A stretch of 64,000 nt of DNA, from the NCBI GenBank assembly GCA_000230935.2, contig AGIQ01000002.1, positions 868,001 through 932,000 of the forward strand, read 5' to 3'. A program made the position numbers and the translations under genes. Position 1 is the stretch's first letter. Every line of letters starts with the position of its first letter. A model generated the notes under the pieces. The model searched no databases. It saw only the letters and a program-made list of their open reading frames with translations, and was not told the DNA's origin. Shown in pieces: positions 47,582 to 56,905 of the stretch. This DNA comes from Mycolicibacterium rhodesiae JS60 (GTDB lineage: Bacteria > Actinomycetota > Actinomycetes > Mycobacteriales > Mycobacteriaceae).

Positions 47582-48363
47582 TGACCTACACCGACGTGCT
47601 GTATGACGTGGCCGATGGTGTTGCGACGGTGACTATCAACCGGCCGGAGGTGCTCAACGCGTTCCGTCTGCAGACCCTGGATGAACTTCGCGATGCCGTG
47701 CTGACCGCGGAGAACGACCATTCGGTCGGCGTTATCGTCATCACCGGCGCCGGCGGACGCGCGTTCTGCTCCGGCGGCGACATCAACATGGAGGCCTCCT
47801 CGGATCGACACGGCGCGCGCCAGCTTGGCCAACGGTGTATGGCGCTGTCGCAGGTTATCCGCGCGTCAGGCAAGCCGGTAATCGCCAAGATCGACGGCTG
47901 GTGCATCGGTGGTGGCAACGAGATAAACCTGATCTGCGACCTGAGCATTGCCACCGAGTCCTCCAAGTTCGGCCAGTCCGGCCCGAAGATGGGGAGCGTT
48001 CCGATCTGGTGGGGCACTCAGCTGCTGCCGCGGTTGGTCGGCGACAAACGCGCCAAAGAAATCGTGATGCTCTGCCAGCCGTACACGGCCACCGAAGCCG
48101 AGCGGATGGGCTGGATCAATCGCGTCGTCGGTGACAACGAACTCGACAGCGCTGTGAAGGAGTGGTGTCAACGGCTGCTGTCGCTGAGCCCGCAGGCGCT
48201 GCGTGTCGCCAAGCTCTACCTGAACATGGAAGCCGATCGGCAATTCCCGACGGTGCCAGCCGGTTACGAGTTCATCTCGTTCATCCACGACACTGAAGAA
48301 TTCCACGAGGGCGCGCAAGCCTTCCTGGACAAGCGTCCCGCCGAGTTCGACCGATTCCGGTGA
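47581..48363 (+). CDS. BadI-like 2-ketocyclohexanecarboxyl-CoA (ring-opening) hydrolase
   Basis: A 260-residue crotonase-family protein closest, by my recollection, to BadI of Rhodopseudomonas and to MenB. Shared blocks: NRPEVLNAFR, GRAFCSGGDINM, KIDGWCIGGGNE, and FGQSGPKMGSV followed by a GT. BadI hydrolyses the ring of 2-ketocyclohexanecarboxyl-CoA to pimeloyl-CoA. Ring cleavage of a cyclic beta-keto-acyl-CoA is therefore the proposed role; naphthoate-synthase-type condensation is less likely without menaquinone genes. Overlaps on both sides. Confidence 0.75.
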   Translation: MTYTDVLYDVADGVATVTINRPEVLNAFRLQTLDELRDAVLTAENDHSVGVIVITGAGGRAFCSGGDINMEASSDRHGARQLGQRCMALSQVIRASGKPVIAKIDGWCIGGGNEINLICDLSIATESSKFGQSGPKMGSVPIWWGTQLLPRLVGDKRAKEIVMLCQPYTATEAERMGWINRVVGDNELDSAVKEWCQRLLSLSPQALRVAKLYLNMEADRQFPTVPAGYEFISFIHDTEEFHEGAQAFLDKRPAEFDRFR

Positions 48364-49772
48364 CCGTCAACATTCAAGCGCTTGGCGTGCACGTCCCGCG
48401 CTGGCGTCTGGACCGTCAAGGGCTGGCGGCGACGTGGGGGCAGGCGGGCCCGGGTGGATCCCGCAGCGTCGCCAATGCTGATGAGGACACCGTGACGATG
48501 GCCGTGGCGGCGGCCCTTGACGCGCTGGGCGAGGACATCGACCGGGCGCGAATTGATGCGGTGCTATTCGCGACCACGTCCCCGGTTTTTCTCGAAGGTT
48601 CGCACGCCGCGATCGTGGCTGACGCGTTGGGCTTATCGCCCCGGCTGACGCTGGATATCACCAGCACATTGCGCAGCGGCCTCGACGCTCTGCGTTTGGC
48701 GGGCGAGCTGGTGAGGGGCGGTTCGGCCAGCACCGTGTTGGTGGTGGCGGCTGACCAACGGGAATTGCCGCCGGGCAGCCTGCATGAACGCAACGCCGGC
48801 GACGGTGCTGCCGCAGTCCTGGTATCAGACAAACCCGGCATTCTCGCCTTGGTCGACAGCGGTACGGTCGTCGACCACGCTGCGGGAGTATGGCGTCGCT
48901 CCGGACAGCCGAACACTCAGTTTGCCGATGAGCGGTTCGTCGAGCGCGAACTGCTCCAGCCGTGGCTGGTCCGTGCTGCCGAGCAAGTGGCCCTGGATGC
49001 CAACGGGGGTGTGCAGCAAGACATTGCGCAGGCAGCCTTGGGGAGTCCGCTGCCGAGGTGCGTCCCGGCCGCCGGTACCCAACTAGGGTTGGCCACCGGC
49101 AGCGGGGACAGTGGGCGCCTGATCGGATTCTGTGGAGTCGCCGAGCCGTTTTTCCAGTTGATCGACGCCCTGCAGGGACGAAACAACACTGAACAGATCG
49201 TGGTGGCCGCGGCTGGCGACGGCGGTACCGCCGTTCTGGTCCGGGTGACCGATCAGGACAATCTCGCACGACCCATCAAGAGTCTGAAGCGGGCGTTGCG
49301 GCGCGGACGCGAGTTGTCTCCCAGTGCCTACCAGCGACTACGCGGACAGCTGCCCGTCGAGCCGGTCGTCCCGTTCGCCTCGCCTGCCCTGCTGCGCAGG
49401 GAGCAAGACGGCCTCCTCGGCCCCATCGGGTCTCGGTGCCGCAAGTGCGGCGTGGCCGGTTTTCCGATGCGGCGCATCTGTGCCAGCTGCCATTCCGTCG
49501 ACGACTACGACGCCGAGCGGTTGCCGCGTCGAGGAACGCTGTTCACCCACACCGTCGAGCACCTCTTCCCGGGTCCGCTGAACGAACTGATCATGGGTGT
49601 TGTCGACCTCGGCGAAGTGCGTTTCTACACGCAGATCACCGATGCCTCCGCGGCCGACTGCGTCGTTGGCACGCCGGTCGAGCTGGTGTTGCGACGCCTG
49701 CACGACGGTGCCGGCTACCCCCACTACTTCTGGAAAGCCACCACGTGCGAGGAGTCCGATGACAATGACTGA
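48360..49772 (+). CDS. HMG-CoA-synthase-like domain fused to DUF35
   Basis: A 470-residue fusion. Residues ~1-330 have the ketoacyl synthase III/HMG-CoA synthase fold; ~345-470 is a DUF35 module with zinc ribbon Cys360, 363, 374 and 377 and an OB-fold. The catalytic cysteine position reads DITSTLRSGLDAL, without Cys, so Claisen chemistry looks lost. Its partner is probably the thiolase that follows. GTG start overlaps the hydrolase stop. Retro-aldol or scaffold functions fit better than synthesis. Confidence 0.82.
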   Translation: MTVNIQALGVHVPRWRLDRQGLAATWGQAGPGGSRSVANADEDTVTMAVAAALDALGEDIDRARIDAVLFATTSPVFLEGSHAAIVADALGLSPRLTLDITSTLRSGLDALRLAGELVRGGSASTVLVVAADQRELPPGSLHERNAGDGAAAVLVSDKPGILALVDSGTVVDHAAGVWRRSGQPNTQFADERFVERELLQPWLVRAAEQVALDANGGVQQDIAQAALGSPLPRCVPAAGTQLGLATGSGDSGRLIGFCGVAEPFFQLIDALQGRNNTEQIVVAAAGDGGTAVLVRVTDQDNLARPIKSLKRALRRGRELSPSAYQRLRGQLPVEPVVPFASPALLRREQDGLLGPIGSRCRKCGVAGFPMRRICASCHSVDDYDAERLPRRGTLFTHTVEHLFPGPLNELIMGVVDLGEVRFYTQITDASAADCVVGTPVELVLRRLHDGAGYPHYFWKATTCEESDDND

Positions 49773-50970
49773 CAAAGTAGTGGTGGTCGGGGTTGGCAAG
49801 ACCCAGTTCGGTGAGCTCTTCGCGCAGTCCTACGCCGACCTGGTGATCGATGCCGCCTTGGCCGCCGTCGACGACGCGCGCTTGAGTCTGGACGATATCG
49901 ACGCGGCCTGGCTCGGAACCGCTTTCGCTTACACGTATTCCGAGGAGGGCAACGCGGGCACCTCGCTGGCTGAACCCCTGGCGCTCTATGGCAGACCGGT
50001 TACCCGGGTGTCCAACTACTGTGCGACCGGCATGGATGCCGTTCGTCAGGGTGCCATGGCGGTCGCGGCGGGCGCCAGCACCTATGCGCTGGTGGTGGGC
50101 GCGGAGAAGATGCGCGATGTGGCCCCGCGAGAAAGCTTGCTGGGCCAACACATTGAACGAGGCCATCCGGTGGTGGCCAAGGGGCGGACCGCGCCGGGGA
50201 TATTCGGTTTGATCGCCAATCGTTACAGCCACGCCTACGCCGACCCGCGCGCCGCCATGACCGCCGTGGCGATCAAGAATCATCAGTACGGGGCCGACAA
50301 CCCGCGCGCTCACCTGCGCAAGGCCGTCTCGGTTGACCAGGTCGAGAAAGCGGGGCCGGTCTCGGGCATGCTACGGCTGCTGGACTGCTGCCCGACCACC
50401 GACGGTGCGGCGGCCGTGGTGCTGACCACCGAATCGCGCGCTCGTGAACTCGGTGTGGATTACACAGTGCTGGCGGCATGCGAGCTGGCGGCGACGGCCG
50501 GCTACTTCACCGCGCAGTTCGATACGGCCAATGACTTCCTCGGCTTCAGCTCCACGCGCGCAGCTGCCTCGGCTGCCTACGCGAAAGCCGGTGTTACTAA
50601 GCCTCTTTCGGAGCTGGATGTGGTGGAGTGCCACGATTGTTTCACCATAACCGAGCTGGTGGATTACGAAGACCTTGGTCTCGCCGAGCCCGGGAAGGGC
50701 TATCAGCTCGCACTCAGCGGGGAGACCGGGCCAGGCGGAGCCCTCCCGGTCAACACCAGCGGCGGACTTCAGTCATGCGGGCATCCGATCGGAGCCTCGG
50801 GGGTGCGGATGATCGTCGATGTGGCCGAACAGCTCATGGGGCGCTGTGAATCCGGCCGCCAGGTGCCTGGCGCAGAACTCGGCCTTGCCCACGCGCTTGG
50901 CGGACCGGGTTCGGTAGCGACAGTCACCATTCTCGCGAGTCCCGAGCGCGCAGCGTCGATGCCCAATTGA
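49759..50970 (+). CDS. thiolase of the SCP-x/Ltp type
   Basis: A 403-residue thiolase-fold enzyme. Nucleophile Cys88 (NYCATGMDAV), the ECHDCFTI loop and SCGHPIGASG are kept, while the C-terminal second Cys is absent (LGGPGSVATV), as in SCP-x-like members. It probably cleaves a ketoacyl-CoA together with the upstream DUF35 fusion. ATG 49759 is four bases after GGAG; ATG 49765 is an alternative. It overlaps the fusion gene by 14 bases. Confidence 0.85.
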   Translation: MTMTDKVVVVGVGKTQFGELFAQSYADLVIDAALAAVDDARLSLDDIDAAWLGTAFAYTYSEEGNAGTSLAEPLALYGRPVTRVSNYCATGMDAVRQGAMAVAAGASTYALVVGAEKMRDVAPRESLLGQHIERGHPVVAKGRTAPGIFGLIANRYSHAYADPRAAMTAVAIKNHQYGADNPRAHLRKAVSVDQVEKAGPVSGMLRLLDCCPTTDGAAAVVLTTESRARELGVDYTVLAACELAATAGYFTAQFDTANDFLGFSSTRAAASAAYAKAGVTKPLSELDVVECHDCFTITELVDYEDLGLAEPGKGYQLALSGETGPGGALPVNTSGGLQSCGHPIGASGVRMIVDVAEQLMGRCESGRQVPGAELGLAHALGGPGSVATVTILASPERAASMPN

Positions 50971-51010
50971 ATATTCAGCCCAAATCCAAGTAATGACAGA
51001 GGAGTAGAGC

Positions 51011-51757
51011 ATGTTTGATTTCACCGGACAGGTCGTTTATGTGACCGGCGGCGGCAGCGGTATCGGTGCAGCCACGTGCGCGGAGCTGACGCAGCTCGGA
51101 GCGCATGTCGTCGTGAGCGATGTGAATGGCGAGGCGGCAAAGCAAGTCGCCAGCCAAGTGACGGGCCCCGGTTCGGCCCAGGCTGTCACCCTTGATGTGA
51201 CGGACTTCGAGGGCGTGCACGCCTCCGTCGACGAGATCGTCAGCGAGCACGGCAAGATCGACGCGATGATCACGGTGGCCGGCTGGTCGGAGACCCACCC
51301 GTTGCTGACCGAGACACCCGAGTATTGGCGCAAAGTCGTCGATATCAACTACTACGGAACCCTGAACCCGATTCACGCCGTGCTACCGCACATGTCGAAC
51401 GCGGGATATGGCCGCATCGTGACGTTTTCGTCGGATGCTGCCCGCGTTGGCACCTTCGGCGAAGCGGTCTATGCCGGCGCCAAGGCGGGTGTCATCGCGT
51501 TGACCAAGTCGGTGGCGCGTGAGGTGGGCCGCAAGGGAATCGTCGCCAACACCGTCAGCCCGGGCGTGACCGACACCCCGCTCATGCGCCACCAGGACCA
51601 AAAGGTGATCGACAAGATGGTGAGCCTGGTGACGCTCAAACGCCTCGGCGAACCCCACGAGGTCGCCGCTGCGGCGGTCTTCCTCGCCTCGCGCGACATC
51701 GGGTTCATCACCGGCCAGGTCATCAGCGTCAGCGGTGGGCTGACAATGGTCGACTAG
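51011..51757 (+). CDS. BadH-like 2-hydroxycyclohexanecarboxyl-CoA dehydrogenase (SDR)
   Basis: A 248-residue SDR with TGGGSGIG, YAGAK and a C-terminal FITGQVISVSGGLTM. The block FSSDAARVGTFGEAVYAG strongly recalls BadH, which oxidises 2-hydroxycyclohexanecarboxyl-CoA to the 2-keto form, the substrate of BadI. A BadI-like gene lies 3 kb upstream. AGGAG stands six bases before the ATG. Many SDRs share parts of this pattern, so an alignment is needed to settle it. Confidence 0.75.
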   Translation: MFDFTGQVVYVTGGGSGIGAATCAELTQLGAHVVVSDVNGEAAKQVASQVTGPGSAQAVTLDVTDFEGVHASVDEIVSEHGKIDAMITVAGWSETHPLLTETPEYWRKVVDINYYGTLNPIHAVLPHMSNAGYGRIVTFSSDAARVGTFGEAVYAGAKAGVIALTKSVAREVGRKGIVANTVSPGVTDTPLMRHQDQKVIDKMVSLVTLKRLGEPHEVAAAAVFLASRDIGFITGQVISVSGGLTMVD

Positions 51758-51857
51758 GTGCCGCGATGAAGGAAGTTTTTTTACGTTTTGCTAAACGGCC
51801 GTTTGTTCTTTCTGGGAAACACTGCGCCCGTTCGGTATTCGCAGGAAAGGAACGAGG
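51758..51857 (+). promoter_or_regulatory. promoter region with AAACGGCCGTTT palindrome
   Basis: A 100-base gap with a T-run (GTTTTTTTACGTTTTG) and the perfect 12-base palindrome AAACGGCCGTTT (51793-51804), extended to CGTTTGTTCT (51800-51809), the island motif in reverse orientation. It lies about 50 bases upstream of the acyl-CoA dehydrogenase and probably drives that gene and the P450 after it. Confidence 0.5.
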
Positions 51858-53024
51858 ATGACTGAACCTGGGTGGTCCACAGAGTCCGAGGACCTACGCA
51901 AGGCGGTACGCGAGCTGGCCACCAAGCGGGTTGCGCCGATGATCGAACAGATTGAGCACTCGGGTGAGTTCAGCCGCGAGCTGCTCGCGGCTCTGCACGA
52001 AGCGGGATTGCCCGCGATGATCGTGCCTGCGCGCTATGGCGGTGCCGACTCCGTCCTGCATGACTACGTCGTCGTGATGGAAGAACTTTCCCAGGTCTTC
52101 CCAACGGCATCGACCATGTTGACACCACACTGGTTCGCCACCAAACAGATTGTGAAGTGGGCGACGGCGCCAGAGGGCGAATCCGCTTGGGTCGCACCGT
52201 TGTTGCAGCGCGTCGCCGCGGGCGAGGCCATTGGCGCACTCGCGCTGACGGAGCCCGAGGCGGGCAGTGACCTGGCCAACGTCGCGACAAAGGCGACGGA
52301 GGACGCCGGTGAATGGGTCATCTCCGGACAGAAGCGATTCATCACCAACGGTGGGGAGTGCGACTACTACACCGTGTTGGCCCGGACCGGAGGGCCTGGG
52401 GCGCGCGGTCTCTCGCTGTTCTATGTCGAGGCCGACCGGCCCGGCGTGAATGTTGGGCGGCTGGAAAAGAAGATGGGGTTGCGCGGCTCCGCGACCGCGG
52501 AAATCGAATTCGATTCGGTCCGAATTCCTGCCGACCACATCATCGGTGAGCGCGACCGCGGCTTCGCCCAGGCCATGGCCGGGATTGAAGAGGGGCGCGT
52601 CATCGTGGCTGCGATGTCCGTGGGTATCGCGCAGGGGGCGCTCGATCACGCGGTTAACTACGCCTCGCAGCGGCGCCAGTTCGGTAAGCCCATCGGCGCA
52701 TTTCAAGGTATGCAGTTCATGCTCGCCGATATGTCGATCAAACTCGACGCCGCCCGCTATCTCACATACGAGGCGGCGACGGCTGTCCGCGCGGGTCGCG
52801 CCGACGCGGCTCGTCTTGCGTCCTCCGCCAAGACCTTCGCCAGCGATATCGCGATGGAGGTGTCCACCGACGCGGTGCAGGTGCTGGGTGGGTATGGATA
52901 TACGGCCGATTTCCCGGTCGAGATGTTGATGCGTGATGCCAAGATCAATCAGATCTACGAAGGCACCAATCAGATTCAGCGCATACTGATCGCCCGCGAC
53001 CTACTCGGCGATGTGGCCCGATGA
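51858..53024 (+). CDS. acyl-CoA dehydrogenase (canonical, AliB/BadJ-like candidate)
   Basis: A 388-residue acyl-CoA dehydrogenase with all classical sites: [30 protein letters not shown] and catalytic Glu368 in YEGTNQIQR. Unlike the paired dehydrogenases nearby it looks like a self-sufficient homotetramer. Beside the BadH-like SDR, it could be the cyclohexanecarboxyl-CoA dehydrogenase-type enzyme that makes the ring 1-ene. Preceded by its own promoter region. Confidence 0.9.
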   Translation: MTEPGWSTESEDLRKAVRELATKRVAPMIEQIEHSGEFSRELLAALHEAGLPAMIVPARYGGADSVLHDYVVVMEELSQVFPTASTMLTPHWFATKQIVKWATAPEGESAWVAPLLQRVAAGEAIGALALTEPEAGSDLANVATKATEDAGEWVISGQKRFITNGGECDYYTVLARTGGPGARGLSLFYVEADRPGVNVGRLEKKMGLRGSATAEIEFDSVRIPADHIIGERDRGFAQAMAGIEEGRVIVAAMSVGIAQGALDHAVNYASQRRQFGKPIGAFQGMQFMLADMSIKLDAARYLTYEAATAVRAGRADAARLASSAKTFASDIAMEVSTDAVQVLGGYGYTADFPVEMLMRDAKINQIYEGTNQIQRILIARDLLGDVAR

Positions 53025-53052
53025 TGCCCGACCTAGATAGGCAGGAACAGAA

Positions 53053-54291
53053 ATGACCGAAGACGTTGTCGCCGATACTGACCTCAGCAATCCCGAGGTG
53101 TGCCGCCACGTGCACACGGCGTTCGATGCCATGCGGACCAAGAATCCCGTTTTCCGCAGCCCTGAACTACGTATGGTGGTGGTGACCGGATACGACGAAG
53201 CGATGGAGGTGCTGCGCGATCCGGAACGCTTCTCCAGCAAGAAGACGCTGCGTACCGCCGGCGGCAAGAAGCAGCCCGAGGTCACCGATATCCTGAAGCA
53301 GGGTTATCCGTACGTGGACACTCTGATCAATACCGACGGGCCGCGTCATCACTTCCACGCCTCTCTGATCAAGGACTATCTGACCGCCAGCCGGGTACGG
53401 GACCTGACTGAGCCGATCACCGCCGAGGCGGACGCTCTGCTCGACACCATCGTCGAGGGCGTCACGGTCGAGTTCGTCGATCAGATCAGCTTGCCGCTGA
53501 CGATCGGTGTGCTGTGCTTGTTCACCGGTGTTCCACGGGAACACCGTGATTTGGTCGAGAAGGCCACTGACGCCGAGGTCGCCCTGCTGGGCGCGGTCGG
53601 GACGACCGAACGCAACGTCGAGAACGCCAAACTGATCATCGAACTGCAGAAGCTGTTGACCGACTTGATAGAACAGCGCCGCAAGGATCCGGCCGATGAC
53701 CTGATCAGCTACATCGTGCACACGCCGCCGCCCGATGACCTGCCGGCCTTGACCATGGCGGAGATGGTCTCGATTCTGCGTGGTGTCGTCATCGGCGGCA
53801 ACGAGACCACCCGCGGGATGATCAACTCGAGTGTGCTGGCGCTGGCGCGTGATCCGGAGCTGATGAACCGAATCGCCGTGGACGAGAATGCCTTTGGCCG
53901 TTTCATTGACGAAGGGCTGCGTCACACGTCGCCGGTGAGCATGCTATTCCGAAGTGCCACTTGTGACACGACCATCGGCGGGGTTTCGGTGCAGGCCGGC
54001 GAGCTGATCGGTGTTGCCTATAGCGCCGCCAATCGGGATCCGCGTCGCTACGAATGTCCCCACGATTGGGATATCGATCGAAGCAATGTCCGTCGCCACC
54101 TGGCGTTCGGGTATGGGACGCACTACTGCGCCGGCGCGCCGCTGGGCAGGCTTGAGTCCCGCATCGCGATTCGCCGGATCTTGGATCGTTTCGCCACGAT
54201 TACGCTTGCTCCGGAGGGTGAGCCAAGCTTCATGCCGAGTTTCATGGTCCGCAACATGGATTCATTGCCGGTGCGGTTCACGCTTCGGTAG
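53053..54291 (+). CDS. cytochrome P450
   Basis: A 412-residue soluble P450: I-helix GGNETT, ExxR as EGLR, heme loop FGYGTHYCAG with axial Cys359. It differs from the two other P450s of the window. It follows the dehydrogenase by 28 bases. No ferredoxin of its own; the one at 29.8 kb could serve. It ends at a hairpin facing the convergent SDR. Confidence 0.92.
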   Translation: MTEDVVADTDLSNPEVCRHVHTAFDAMRTKNPVFRSPELRMVVVTGYDEAMEVLRDPERFSSKKTLRTAGGKKQPEVTDILKQGYPYVDTLINTDGPRHHFHASLIKDYLTASRVRDLTEPITAEADALLDTIVEGVTVEFVDQISLPLTIGVLCLFTGVPREHRDLVEKATDAEVALLGAVGTTERNVENAKLIIELQKLLTDLIEQRRKDPADDLISYIVHTPPPDDLPALTMAEMVSILRGVVIGGNETTRGMINSSVLALARDPELMNRIAVDENAFGRFIDEGLRHTSPVSMLFRSATCDTTIGGVSVQAGELIGVAYSAANRDPRRYECPHDWDIDRSNVRRHLAFGYGTHYCAGAPLGRLESRIAIRRILDRFATITLAPEGEPSFMPSFMVRNMDSLPVRFTLR

Positions 54292-54306
54292 TGCCGCGGG
54301 TGGGAT

Positions 54307-54323
54307 CGGCTGGATTTCAGCCG
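54307..54323. terminator. terminator hairpin between convergent P450 and SDR
   Basis: CGGCTG-GATTT-CAGCCG, a perfect 6-bp stem in the 42-base gap between the two stops. Able to act in both directions. Confidence 0.5.
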
Positions 54324-54333
54324 TGCCGGCGGA

Positions 54334-55206
54334 TCAGGGCCGGTTGGCGTTTCCGGCGTCGACGGGCAGCTGAACGCCGGTGATGAAGCGTGATTCGGCG
54401 GAGAGTAGAAACGCGACTGCATTGGACACATCGGTGACCGGGATCGATCCCACCGGATCGATTGGCCGAGAACTGGACTCAATCGCCATGTCGGGCAGGA
54501 CGTTAGAGACGCCCTCGCTGAACAGCGGTTGGGCGCCGAGTAGATCGGTCACCGTCGGATCAGTACTCATTGCGGTGTCGCGAACTGCGGTCGGATGCAC
54601 CGTGTTCACCCGAATGCCGTGTGGCGCCAATTCGTTGGCGAAAGCTTTCATCAGTCCAACAGCGCCGTGCTTGCTCGCGACATAGTGCGCGTAACCGACG
54701 TGGCCGCGGATTCCCGCAGCCGAGCTCGTGATCACAATTGAGCCACCGCCAGCGGCAATAAGGTGCGGTACGGTGGCGCACACGGTGTTGAAGACACCTT
54801 TGAGGTTGGTATCGACCACCAGATCGAACACCTCGGGGGTGATGCTCAGCGAGCCGCCGCTATGGAAGGTGATGACCCCGGCGTTGGCGCACACGCCGTC
54901 GAGGCGATCGAAGTGATCGAGTGCGCTATCGAGCGCGGCTACCATTGCCGTGTAATCGCGCACATCGACTTCCAACGCCAGGCATCGTCGGCCCAACTGC
55001 TCGACCAACCGACACGTCTGGTCAAGATCCGACGAGGTGGCCAAAGGGTAGCGGAGGCTGTCGCTGACCTGGGTGCACACGTCCAGCGCGATGATGTGTG
55101 CTCCGCGTTGAGCCAGTGTGACGGCGTGTGAGCGCCCTTGGCCGACACCGGCCCCGGTGATCAACACGACCATGTCGTTCAGGGGGCCGGCGTTGGGATG
55201 ACGCAT
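54334..55206 (-). CDS. mycofactocin-type short-chain dehydrogenase
   Basis: A 290-residue SDR of the mycofactocin-coupled family: the N-terminus LITGAGVGQGRSHAVTLAQR with IIALDVC and the YPLATSSDLDQT insert are characteristic, as are ANAGV and YVASK. These enzymes hold NAD tightly and pass electrons to the peptide-derived cofactor mycofactocin, often in alcohol oxidation. No mycofactocin genes are in the window. It follows the AMP-ligase by ten bases on the left strand. Confidence 0.85.
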   Translation of the reverse strand: MRHPNAGPLNDMVVLITGAGVGQGRSHAVTLAQRGAHIIALDVCTQVSDSLRYPLATSSDLDQTCRLVEQLGRRCLALEVDVRDYTAMVAALDSALDHFDRLDGVCANAGVITFHSGGSLSITPEVFDLVVDTNLKGVFNTVCATVPHLIAAGGGSIVITSSAAGIRGHVGYAHYVASKHGAVGLMKAFANELAPHGIRVNTVHPTAVRDTAMSTDPTVTDLLGAQPLFSEGVSNVLPDMAIESSSRPIDPVGSIPVTDVSNAVAFLLSAESRFITGVQLPVDAGNANRP

Positions 55207-55216
55207 CGTCAGCCGC

Positions 55217-56809
55217 TCATCTTTTGGGCGCAGCGGCGGCCGCGTCTCGCGGAACCAGTCCCGCGCGCGTCACACGCAACCCGGTGGCCTCCAAGTCCCA
55301 CGTCGCATCGCTGTTGCCCAACGAGCGTAAATGGAACTTCTGCACCCGCATCGACGGCGTCTTCGGAAGCTGATCGATGACCTCGTAGAAGCGCGGCACC
55401 ATGTGATGGGGCAACTGCGATACCAGAAATTCAGCCATCGCCCGGAAATCGATCACAGCTGCCGGCTCCGGGGCAACCCACACCTTCACCTCGTCATCGA
55501 CGCCAAGGTGGCTGTCGGGCGGCGCTGCCACGCAAGCGACTTCGGCGACACCAGGGAAAGCCGCGACCGCGCGTTCCACTTCGAAGCTCGAGATGTTTTC
55601 GCCGCGCCGACGAAGCGAATCGGTCAACCGGTCGACGAAAAAGTAGTTGCCGTCGCTGTCTCTCCGAAGTTGGTCACCGGTGTGGAACCAGCCGTTGCGC
55701 CAGGCGCGCGCGGTGGCCGAATCGTCGCCGAAGTACCCCGTGGTGATGCACCACGGCTCGTCGCTGCGCAGAATCAATTCGCCCGGCTGTCCCTCGGCCA
55801 CCTCGATGTCGAACTCGTCGACAAGTCTGGCCTCGAACGGCGGCCGCACTCTGCCGCACGACCCCGGCGTCAGTGGCATTTCACCCGGCACCTGGATGAT
55901 GGGGGCGCTGGATTCGCTGCTCCCGTACGCGGTGATGATGCGCTCGATGCCGAACCGTTGGCGGAAGGCCTCCACGTCCTCGGGAAGTGGGGCCGCGAGC
56001 ATCGCCCTCATCGTGTGATCGCGGTCCGCAGGCGATTCGGGTTGAGCCAACAGAAAGGCAGCCATCGAGCTGACCAGAAAGCCGAACGTCGCTCCCGTTT
56101 CGCGGGCGACCTGCCAGTAACGCGTCATCGACGGCGCGGAGCGCACTGCCAACACACCGCCGCGGGCAAGGCATGACGCGGCAACTGCCAGCGACCCCGC
56201 GTGGAAGAGCGGAAGGTCACACTGCACGATGTCATCGCTGGTCCAGCCCAAGCCATCGCCGGCCCAGCTACCGGTCATGTGGAACTGGTAGTAAGACGCG
56301 ACAGCCGCCTTCGACGGTCCGGTGGTTCCCGAGGTGAACTGCAGGTGGTGGGTGTCCCAGATCTGCAGTGGACGTTCGAGCTCGGGGGGACTAGCAAGTC
56401 CGGACGCCAGGTCGCCGGCCGCGAGCACGCTCACCGAACAGCCCGACCCCGTCACGGCCGCTTCGAAAGCAGGTGTGGTTACCAACAGCGCCGCCCCCGA
56501 CAGCGTCAGCGCGTGGGCGAGCATGTCGCCCTTCCAGGACGGGCTGATCGCCGCCATCGTCGCGCCCAGGAAACTGGTACCCCACCACGCCCGAAGGAAG
56601 TCAGGGCCATTGGGAAGCAGGATCGCGACCCGGTCTCCGGAACCGATGCCCGCGGCGCGGAGCCGTTGGGCCGCCCGGTAGCCCTGTTCGAGCGCCTGCT
56701 GATACGTCCAGGCGGTCCCGTCTTCGAACGAGATCGCCACGGCGCTGGGCCGCTGCGCAGCATGCCTTTCCATGATGGAACGGATGACGATGTGCTCGGG
56801 GTCGTGCAT
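55217..56809 (-). CDS. AMP-dependent acyl-CoA synthetase (CaiC-like)
   Basis: A 530-residue ANL ligase: P-loop FTSGTTGPSKA, YGSSES, hinge DRLTDSLRRRGENIS and C-terminal MRVQKF, in which Gln-Lys keeps the catalytic lysine. Similar to CaiC/cyclic-acid CoA ligases. First gene of a leftward pair with the mycofactocin SDR, divergent from the acyl-CoA dehydrogenase pair. AAGGAG precedes the ATG by nine bases. A good candidate for the entry ligase of the island. Confidence 0.9.
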   Translation of the reverse strand: MHDPEHIVIRSIMERHAAQRPSAVAISFEDGTAWTYQQALEQGYRAAQRLRAAGIGSGDRVAILLPNGPDFLRAWWGTSFLGATMAAISPSWKGDMLAHALTLSGAALLVTTPAFEAAVTGSGCSVSVLAAGDLASGLASPPELERPLQIWDTHHLQFTSGTTGPSKAAVASYYQFHMTGSWAGDGLGWTSDDIVQCDLPLFHAGSLAVAASCLARGGVLAVRSAPSMTRYWQVARETGATFGFLVSSMAAFLLAQPESPADRDHTMRAMLAAPLPEDVEAFRQRFGIERIITAYGSSESSAPIIQVPGEMPLTPGSCGRVRPPFEARLVDEFDIEVAEGQPGELILRSDEPWCITTGYFGDDSATARAWRNGWFHTGDQLRRDSDGNYFFVDRLTDSLRRRGENISSFEVERAVAAFPGVAEVACVAAPPDSHLGVDDEVKVWVAPEPAAVIDFRAMAEFLVSQLPHHMVPRFYEVIDQLPKTPSMRVQKFHLRSLGNSDATWDLEATGLRVTRAGLVPRDAAAAAPKR

Positions 56810-56905
56810 CTCGGACAGCTCCTTGACCGTTGTTTACAAACTAGGTTAACGTACGATTACTTATTGAACTGGTATGTGGTCCGAAGCACAAGGAGTGCCA
56901 CGCAA
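56810..56905. promoter_or_regulatory. divergent ligase-dehydrogenase promoter with shared motif
   Basis: The 96-base gap carries CGTTGTTTA (56828-56836; reverse TAAACAACG), a one-base-shorter form of the island motif, then TTTACAAACTAGGTTAACG with a GTTAAC palindrome. Both units probably share control here. Confidence 0.45.

Noticed and set aside
56201..56905. Upstream extension of the acyl-CoA dehydrogenase at 56.9 kb
   Set aside because: This part runs opposite the AMP-ligase and has no family similarity; the ATG with AAGGAG at 56906 fits the fold.
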